The notes under the pieces: model-generated
The model's input: only the letters and a program-made list of their open reading frames with translations
The model's database searches: none
What the model was told of the DNA's origin: nothing
Shown here: piece after piece, positions 56,748-64,000 of the stretch
How positions within the stretch are numbered: the first letter of the stretch is position 1
How the letters are laid out: each line of letters opens with the position of its first letter
Program-made: the position numbers and the translations under genes
Assembly (NCBI GenBank): GCA_015680685.1
Contig: MNCI01005779.1
Location: 258,056-322,055 of the forward strand
Direction: 5' to 3'
Source: Gnetum montanum
Taxonomy: Eukaryota > Streptophyta > Gnetopsida > Gnetales > Gnetaceae
DNA: 64,000 nt

Positions 56748-59230
56748 ATGTCTCCTTCTTCTCATGAGAGTTTTTCACCACCTAGGTCCAATACAAGGAA
56801 CAATCAAAGGCATAGTACACATGATAGTCTGCTAGTCTCCCAACAGTTTCGTGTGGTATATGTTCATCTCGATGAGTATATCCCAAACACATTTATCCTC
56901 CACCAGGATGAACAATTGCGTTGGCGTGATTTAGAAGGTAACATAGTGTTACCTCTTGATCGCTCACTCTGGGCATGCTTCTTCGTGCTCTCACAAGAAT
57001 TGGTATGCAGCACTTACAAGCAAAGTATGTTGTGCATGATCACAACTCAAGAGAGTATCAACCCACAGAGGCACAACGTCAAAGGGATCTACAATAAGAG
57101 AGATGTTATGAATTCATGAAGGGGAAGTTGTCTCAAAATGTTCTGTATGTCATAGGTGAAAATGAGGGTGGTGAACCTGCCTTAGGAGATCTCCCACACA
57201 ATGATGTTCCTCCCATTGACTTTGGTCAAGGGGTGGTGTATCAGAATCTTCACTCAACTATCCATAACTCAGATTTTGGTACTGACAGACACAAAGGGTT
57301 TGAAAAAGGAACAAAAACACATGAAAAGGAAGGACATTATGATCATAATCACAATCGAGGCCATGACCACTGAAGAGAAGGAAGCAATCACCATCATGGT
57401 GATGGTCCTCCTTCTTCTTCACCTTCATCATCTCCTTCATCCTCTCCTTCAGGATCTCGATGCAGTCACAAAGGAAAAGACCCTGAGGATAATGGTAAGC
57501 GAAACAGGAATCATAGACAAAGTAGCCAAAAAAGGGGATGAGGGCATTCTAGAGAAACTCATCATCAAAGAAGGGAGAGTAGGGAACAACATAGGCATCA
57601 TAGATGCCATAGACAGTATGATCACGATGAACCCCTACTTGCTAATCGAAGTATGCTAGATATAACTGAGCCTCTTAGAATTCCAACAAGGAAACAAAAA
57701 AGATTAGACTGAACAATATCCCATAATTTGAAGGGGGATACAATGCTGATCCTCAAAATCATTTGCAAGCATTTCACGATGCATGTGCCTAGAAAAACAT
57801 AGAAAACAAGTGGTAAAAACTCAAGTTGTTTCCATGAACACTAATCAAGGAAGCGAAAAGTTGGTACCAGTCCTTAGAATCAGAGTCCATTCACTGATGG
57901 AGAACCATGTTAGAACTGTTCAATGATAAGTATCAAATGTACTCTCGAGTGTCCAACTTATGAAAGAAAATCCAAGGAGGACATGAACCCTTGGATGCTA
58001 CCATGGGTCAATATTATGCACTATTACATCATTGCCTAGGCCATGGTTACTCACAGAGGGAACAACTACACCATCTTGAAGATGGGCTTAGGCATGAAAT
58101 GTGAAGAACCCTTGGGACTTATGCCCAAGGAAGGCTATCTGAGCTTAGGGTCCATAAAGTACAAATATTGTTGGAGCAAGTTGCTAAAGAGGAAGGTGAG
58201 TTAAGGAAAAGAGAGAGTGTGGAAGAATATAACAAAAATCCTTCCCTCTGAAAGAAGGGAGTTAGATTTTGTGAGGATGAAGAAGAGTCACCACTTGAAA
58301 AGAAGATGAATAGGAAAGCTTTGCCCATTCAAAAACTTGCATCAGAAGTATCGGCAAAGGTGGACCAAATGTGGGACTCCTTAGATAATAGATTTTAAAT
58401 CATTCTCAAAATAGTAGAAGAGTCTAGAAAACCAGGTAGTGACCAAGAAAGAAGAAAAAAGAAAGAAATTGAATATGCACATAACAAAGGTAAGGGCAAA
58501 GTTGCCATCATCGAAGAGGTTGTGGATTCAAATACATATAATGATGGTGGATGTGAGATATGCCAATATGACCATCCTAAGGGATGTTGTCCTGTAATCT
58601 CACATCTGCAAGAGTCTGAGGTGTATGCACTTAACCTAGGATCAAATAGAAGGAAAACACCCTAAAGGTTACCTTATCCCCAAGGTAATCCAAGACAGTT
58701 CCACCCACCCTTGATGTATTATCCAAGTGGAACTCCACTACAACCAAATGAGTAGTAACAACAATGGCAACACCCACAATCATGAGGAATGCCACCACCA
58801 TGTCAACAGTACCCTTACCATCAACTTGACCCATATGGATACTACATGCAGCAACCGATCTCTCCACATGACTCTACTAGTCACATCACTCCCCAACCTC
58901 ACTACCAAGCCCATGAGTATTATAGAACTCCTTCTCCTAGGGGTTCTGTTCCACAAATGTACTATCCTTCTCATCCAGCTGCATCTCTTCCATCCTTAAC
59001 TGCATTACTACCTACTCCAGGCATGCAGGGTGAGCTTCTTGCCTAGCCGTAGCAACATAATGCTACAAGTGCTGTTAATCCTCACCCTACTATTGGTTTG
59101 GATAACCATGTAAAGAAGAGACCTTTCTTTAGGATTGATATTCCAACCAAGTCCTTGCAGTCACAAACAGCTAACTCTCTAAAGGCCTTATCATCATTCA
59201 AAACTTTGGAACTCCCTTCAAACTAAAGGC
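56748..59230 (+). pseudogene. gag of G4
   Basis: Starts MSPSSHESFSPPRSN at the family ATG; VVYVHLDEYIPNTFILHQDE and LEGNIVLPLD follow. Frame changes near 57100 and 57700 lead into the Gag core (GGYNADPQNHLQAFHDACA, ENKW.KLKLFP, ELRKRESVEEYN). The zinc knuckle CEICQYDHPKGCC lies at about 58554-58592, followed by a Pro/Gln/Tyr-rich tail with YYMQQP and YQAHEYYRTPSPRG. It would form the capsid and bind RNA. There are about ten in-frame stops, mostly TAG or TGA at Gln or Trp positions of the relatives. Confidence 0.8.
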
Positions 59231-59250
59231 CACATGCAACGCACACAATC

Positions 59251-59760
59251 ATGTTGATGCATGCCATTACCGATTGGATTAAGGATGGCCATCTTCCTAG
59301 GAAATTCTCTAATCTTGGGAGTCCTCTTATATATTTACAAATTGCTAGGAATGAACCTTGCAAAGCTCTTTTGGATTCGGGTTCTGGTGTTAACTTAATC
59401 TCTCAAGAAATGTATAAAGCCTGGAGCCTACCTCCACTAAAAAAGAGTAACATTTGTTTAAAGTTAGCTAACCAGTCCATTATTGTCCCATTAGGAGTCG
59501 TGGAGGACATTGTCACCACTATTTGTGGATGGTCATATCCAGCCAACTTCCTAGTGATTTAAGTCAATAACTGTAAGGGGGACTTCCCAATCATAATGGG
59601 AAGAGCATGGCTAAGCATAATTGATGCATGCCTAGGAATACGTGATATTTCCCTAGAGATATCAAAGGAAAATACGTTCAGAAAGATCGAGAAGAAGAAA
59701 GTTCCGTGCATCACATACAATGACATAGGGTGTAATTGTGTGTAGAAGTCCTAGTTTGTA
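59251..59760 (+). pseudogene. Retropepsin-type protease of G4
   Basis: LPRKFSNLGSPLIYLQIAR, then CKALLDSGSGVNLISQEMY with the catalytic Asp-Ser-Gly intact near 59374. VPLGVVEDIVTTICGWSYP and FPIIMGRAWLSIIDACLGI follow. Only one stop, near 59560, interrupts it. It cleaves Gag-Pol, and it is the only family G copy here with the active-site Asp kept. Confidence 0.85.
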
Positions 59761-60006
59761 CAATGTTTAACATTGCTTGCATGCAACTAGTATGCACAAG
59801 TAACTAACATACAAAGATGCCTGTATGCAGTAGCCATAAGACAAGAAGGCACCCAGTGGCTGACAGCTAACCAAGAGAGCAATTCAACTATATGCATGGA
59901 ACCAGCTGAGGGTTCGACTTGCACTTACATTAATAACATAGATACATTAGAGCAAGTCCATCACCAACTTCCACGTCTTGACATTGAAAGTATCAACTAG
60001 GAAAAG

Positions 60007-60960
60007 TTGGAAATCCCTAACAACTTTAAGCAAGAGCCCCTTGAGTTAAAATCATTGCCCACCGATATGGAGTATACATTTCTCAAAAATGGAAAATCAA
60101 TAATTATTAATGCTAAGCTTGCTCCTCAACAAAAAGAGAGACTACTGAAAATGGTGAACAAATGGTCGAAAGCCTTTGCTTGGTCATATCCCGAATTAAT
60201 TAGAATAGACCCTAGGATATGCCAACATAGGATTTACACTGACCCCTCCATGAAGCCTCGACGACAACCGTAGAGACAATTGAACCCAAAGCTGAAGTAA
60301 GTGATTAAAGAAGAAATTGAACAACTTCTAAAAGCTGGGTTCATCTACCCCATTGCTGATAGCGAATGGGTTAGTCCATTAGTTATTATGCCTAAAAAGG
60401 GAGGTAAATGGAGGATGTGTATAGACTTTAGACTACTGAACATGGAAACCTTCAAAGACCACTTTCCATTGCTATTCGTCAACCATGTCTTAGACACCAT
60501 TGCAGGGCATTGCTACTATAGTTTTCTAGATGGGTACAATGGATACAACTGAATCCAAATAGCACCAGAAGACCAAGCCAAGACCACATTCACAAGTCCT
60601 TGGAGGACATTTGCATACAAACAGATACCTTTTGGCTTGTGCAATGTCCCTACAATGTTTCAACATTTGATTCTAAGTATCTTTCAGTAGCAAATAGGGA
60701 ATGGTGTAGAGGTCTTCATGGATGATTTCTCCACTTACGGAGCAAACTTTGAACAAGCAATGGACTGACTAGGGTAGTTACTAAAACGATGTGTTGAAAC
60801 CAACTTAAGGCTCAACTGGTAAAAAAGTAATTTAATGGTCCAAGAAGGCATAGTATTAGGACATAATATTTTACAAATAGGGATAGAGGTAGACCCCGAA
60901 AAGATCAAAGTCATCCAAGGAATCAGACGTTAACCTGAAACTATAAAAGATATCTGATCA
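60007..60960 (+). pseudogene. Reverse transcriptase of G4
   Basis: FAWSYPELIRIDPRICQHR leads to IKEEIEQLLKAGFIYPIADS, WVSPLVIMPKKGGKWRMCID and DFRLLN. YSFLDGYNGYN contains the motif A Asp, FAYKQIPFGLCNVPTMFQ is the motif B region, and VFMDDFSTYG holds the catalytic DD near 60720. Stops fall at 60273, 60552 (a Trp/Gln-type site after GYNGYN) and several more. The catalytic residues are all readable, but the frame is broken. Confidence 0.88.
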
Positions 60961-61540
60961 TTCCCTGGACACATTGGCTATTATAGAAGATTCATTGAGA
61001 ACTTTTCAAAAGTTGCAAAACCATTGGTTGAACTAAAAAGAAAAGATGTATCCTTTGACTGGATCAAGGAATGTGAACTAGCTTTCCAAACCTTGAAGCA
61101 GAAGCTTGTAGAAACACCCATTCTACAAGCTCCTGACTAGTCCAAGCCATTCCATATAATGACTGATGCATCCAACTTTTCCTTAGGAGCCATACTCATG
61201 TAGTTAGATGACTAGAAATGACCCTATTACATCCACTATGCAAGTCAAAGTATTACTGGTGCACAACTTAACTACACCACAACAGAAAAGGAGTTAATGG
61301 TTGTGGTGTTTGCACTAGATAAGTTTAGGTACTATGTATTGGGCTATAAGGTATTTGTACACATAGACCATAGTGCAATTTAGTTCCTGCTAAATAAACC
61401 AATGGTGAGCCCTCGCATCATACGATGGCTCAAAATCTTACAAGAATTCGATCTTACAATGATAGATCGTAAAGACACTGAGAATGTTGTTGCTGATCAT
61501 TTATCTTGGTTAAGATGGGACAACAAAGAGGATAAATAAT
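60961..61540 (+). pseudogene. RT connection and RNase H of G4
   Basis: GHIGYYRRFIENFSKVAKPL, then FQTLKQKLVETPILQAPD. RNase H motifs are FHIMTDASNFSLGAIL (Asp), TTTEKELMVVVFALDKF (Glu) and FVHIDHSAI (Asp of the TDH site). It ends MIDRKDTENVVADHLS. Five or so stops. It degrades the RNA strand of the RNA-DNA hybrid. Confidence 0.85.
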
Positions 61541-61779
61541 TGCTTTCTGATCGCTTTCTTAATGAATTCCTCTTTGCAGGTGTAGTAAATAATCAATTAA
61601 CTATGGAAATAAATTGGTATAGTAGCATTCTTACATATCTCTTTACATAAGAAACACCACAAGAGTTAGATGTTAAAAAGAAATAGTAGTTTCTACACCA
61701 AGCTAAGTTTTTCATGGAAATTAATGGACATCTTTATAAGGCATTCTCTGATGGCTTTGTTCAATGGTGTGTTCCCGAT

Positions 61780-62898
61780 GTAGATCAATTACAAGTTCTC
61801 CAAGATGCTCATGAGGGTCCTTGTGGGGGTCATTACGCAAGGAGATGAATAGCCATTAAAATCCTACTTGCAGGATATTATTGGCCTACATTGTTCTAGG
61901 ATGCTCATCAGTTTGTTCAATCTTGTGAGTGTTGCCAACGTGATGGGGGAATGAATACTAAAATGGAGGATCAACAACAATGGATTCAACCTTTTAAACC
62001 CTTCAATATATGGGGAATTGATTTTATGAAGCCTATTACACCAATGTCCAATGGAAAAGCCTTCATTGTTGTTGCTGTTGACTATTTTACAAAATGGGCA
62101 GAAGCAGCTGCTGTTATGGACTATACATCATCTACTGCTGCACGATTTTTCCAACAAAAAATTGTAAATAAGTTTGGCATGCCTCATGAACTTATTTCAG
62201 ATAATGGTACACATTTTACAGGTGTGACTTTTTGAAAGTTGATGCAATGCTTAGGAGTGGAACATATGCTGACTACACCATATCACCCTCAAGTGAATGG
62301 TCAAGACAAAGTCACCAATAGGGAGGTTACAAAAATATTAACATGAACCATTAGAAAGTATAGGCGAGATTGGAGCACCAAAATGAATGATGCTCTTTGC
62401 GCATACCTCTCCACGTGAAAACTCCCTATAGGCTACTCTCCCTACAAGTTAGTGTATGGTAAACTTCTAATGCTTCCTATTCAAGCAGAGCTCCATACAC
62501 CATCCATGGCATGTGACCTCAACCTTGACTTCAATCTAGCACAAAAAGAATGGTTAATGAACCTTAACCTACTAGATGAGAATTGATTAGTCACCCTGTC
62601 ATCTAATGAATTGCATAAGGCCTTGAATAAACAACATCATTACCTAAAAATTAGAAAAGTTAAATACCAACTAGGAGATAAGGCTCTTTATTAGAACCCC
62701 ACACACGTGCCACAACATACTAAATTTCAAACATTGTGGGAAGCACCTTATATTATTCTTGCAACTTTTCCTTCAAGGACCATGATGATTTACAAACCTG
62801 AGAGCCCGGATAAGAAATTCTTGGTCAACATCCAACAAACCAAACCTTTCCATGAGCCTAAAATAGCCAGTACCAATGCTACCTTTGTTGGTGGATAA
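61780..62898 (+). pseudogene. Integrase of G4
   Basis: HEGPCGGHYARR, then QSCECCQRDGG (HHCC zinc domain). The catalytic core has GIDFMKPITPMSNGKAFIVV and ELISDNGTHFTG with both Asp intact. The third residue is lost: GQDKVTNREV has Lys where G2 keeps Glu (GQAEVTNREI). The C-terminal LWEAPYIILATFPSR is the GPY/F-type module with Gly to Ala. Stops near 62235, 62346 and 62418, then the natural end at 62898. Confidence 0.88.
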
Positions 62899-64000
62899 CC
62901 TTGCTCGTTATTTTAGATCTCCTCTTTCTAACTCAGTCATGGGGAAGATGGCCACCAATGCTAACTATTCTAAGCCCTCAGCTATTTTTGTATTTTTGTT
63001 TTACACATTTTTTTTACACATCTTTTCAATTTTACTTATTTTTTTTACACCATCATTCACATTTTTACTATTTCTTTGTTTGATTTACTTTCATTCGTCA
63101 CACAATAAGTGCTCATGATGGTGGATTCTACTATAATGATGTTGATTGTTAATGTTTGGTTTTTACCTTTGACTTTCAATGTCGATACTAAGATATGGTT
63201 CTTTTGATAAAACATGTAATGAGTCCATGTCGTCCATCCATCCATTCAACTTTGTGATCTCCCTTAGCTTTGGAACTATACTATCCCTTTTTCTAAATGA
63301 ACTTATTAATGAATTGGTGGCTAGGTATTCTTCAAACCAAGGAAGAACTCAATGGTTGAAAAGGGTGCGACTTCAAGGGGATTCGACACATTTGTGCTAG
63401 CTATTCTCTTGGGTACTTGGATGCTTTTCATGGGTTTTCCACCATTCTGCTGTTGAACAAACATCAAGAAGTTGAATGAGTTAAATAAGTCTTTACATGG
63501 TGTGGTTCTTACGATATAAAAAAAACCACACAAAAAAAAACTGGTGAGAATTCAAAGCACACCCCTTAGACATAATAACGAAATATGGGCTACAAGCACT
63601 AGTTATGGCATGAGAAAGACATGTTACCCATGGCTGAAGGCTCCCTCTAACTAAGGCCCTTCCTTGCTTCCTACTGCTCTATCTTTCTCTCCTTGGAATG
63701 GTGGTGACTCGATGGATGCATTCTTGTTGCTTCAAGAGGATGGGTTGGTCAATTTTGTTGATACAAGGTCATTGGATGTGGTTGGTTTGAATCCAGATTT
63801 GGAATGAATTGTATTTAGTTACCTTAACCATATAATACACATGGGGCTTTACACAACCGTGCTCTTGGGATTCCATTACATTTTCTCCCCTCCTTCCATA
63901 TTTCTTACCATATTCCACCTCATTGCTGATTTTCTAATTAGTCTATATCTTGGTTGAGGCATTGTTCATATTTGGTAACTTCTTGTGGGTAAAGTTCTTA
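62899..64000 (+). other. 3' untranslated region of G4
   Basis: Collinear with the 3' UTR of G2 (41841 onward), including TCATGGGG(G/A)AGATGGCCACC just after the stop and TACATGGTGTGGTTCT near 63494. No gene seen. The polypurine tract and 3' LTR should follow beyond the window. Confidence 0.75.

Larger units (their letters stand above)
55808..64000 (+). mobile_element. Gypsy element G4, most complete copy, open at the right edge
   Basis: LTR, tRNA-Asp primer site, gag, protease, RT, RNase H, integrase and 3' UTR in Ty3/gypsy order. The 3' LTR lies beyond the window, so the TSD (left flank AGCAT) cannot be tested. From about 57700 to 62898 gag core and pol lie in one frame, broken by stops only. 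About 40 bp of the integrase-side text that G2 lost are present here. The gag-pol fusion, tRNA-Asp priming and short CX2CX3H zinc knuckle suggest an Athila/Tat-like lineage. Confidence 0.92.

Overview
This is a plant nuclear window with no intact host gene. It is a graveyard of nested retrotransposons: Ty3/gypsy, Ty1/copia-like, L1-type LINEs and one carrier element holding a host gene fragment. The AT-rich composition, LTR elements primed by tRNA-Asp and initiator tRNA-Met, and LINEs with plant-style endonuclease, RT and zf-RVT domains all point to a land plant with a large repeat-rich genome. I cannot tell a seed plant from a fern. Three single N positions (20078, 27526, 49523) mark assembly joins.

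Layout, left to right. 1-12143 is a plus-strand copia-like element (family C) whose 3' LTR is 10964-12143. It holds a partial gypsy LTR (1-870) and a minus-strand gypsy derivative, G3 (1494-10109, TSD GCATG), whose gag is split by a solo LTR (7776-8757, TSD ACAGG). G3 has no pol. Instead it carries a ~780-codon coiled-coil reading frame. 12690-14235 is the RT/RNase H end and LTR of a second, decayed copia element. 14236-14984 continues at 20702-20760 and is one copy of a duplicated segment, R1, interrupted by gypsy G1 (14985-20701, TSD ACTAT). The uninterrupted copy of R1 lies at 54530-55390. 22178-27713 is a nearly full-length LINE (15-bp TSD) inside an older LINE.

28900-53250 is a nest at least four levels deep. 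An antisense LINE was split by a minus-strand copia-like element C1 (30495-51973). The 5' LTR of C1 was split by element M (34997-50109, perfect TSD GGTAT). The 5' LTR of M was split by gypsy G2 (35280-44692), and a cargo gene inside M was truncated by a gypsy LTR (48294-49100). A solo gypsy LTR (50289-51111) also sits in the C1 LTR. M has long terminal repeats, an iMet primer site and a G-rich polypurine tract, but no gag or pol. It carries an intronless CCR4/nocturnin-type exonuclease-endonuclease-phosphatase fragment in sense orientation.

55808 to the window end is gypsy G4, the best-preserved gag-protease-RT-RNaseH-integrase copy. It serves as the internal reference for the deletions in G1 and G2.

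None of these elements looks autonomous: each has stops, deletions or lost catalytic residues. The gypsy family (family G) has LTRs of 790-980 bp beginning TGATGA and ending TCATCA. Each has arrays of palindromic GATATC motifs just upstream of a TATAAATA box, except where that box was lost. The most unusual items are the cargo in M and the gag-plus-coiled-coil layout of G3.
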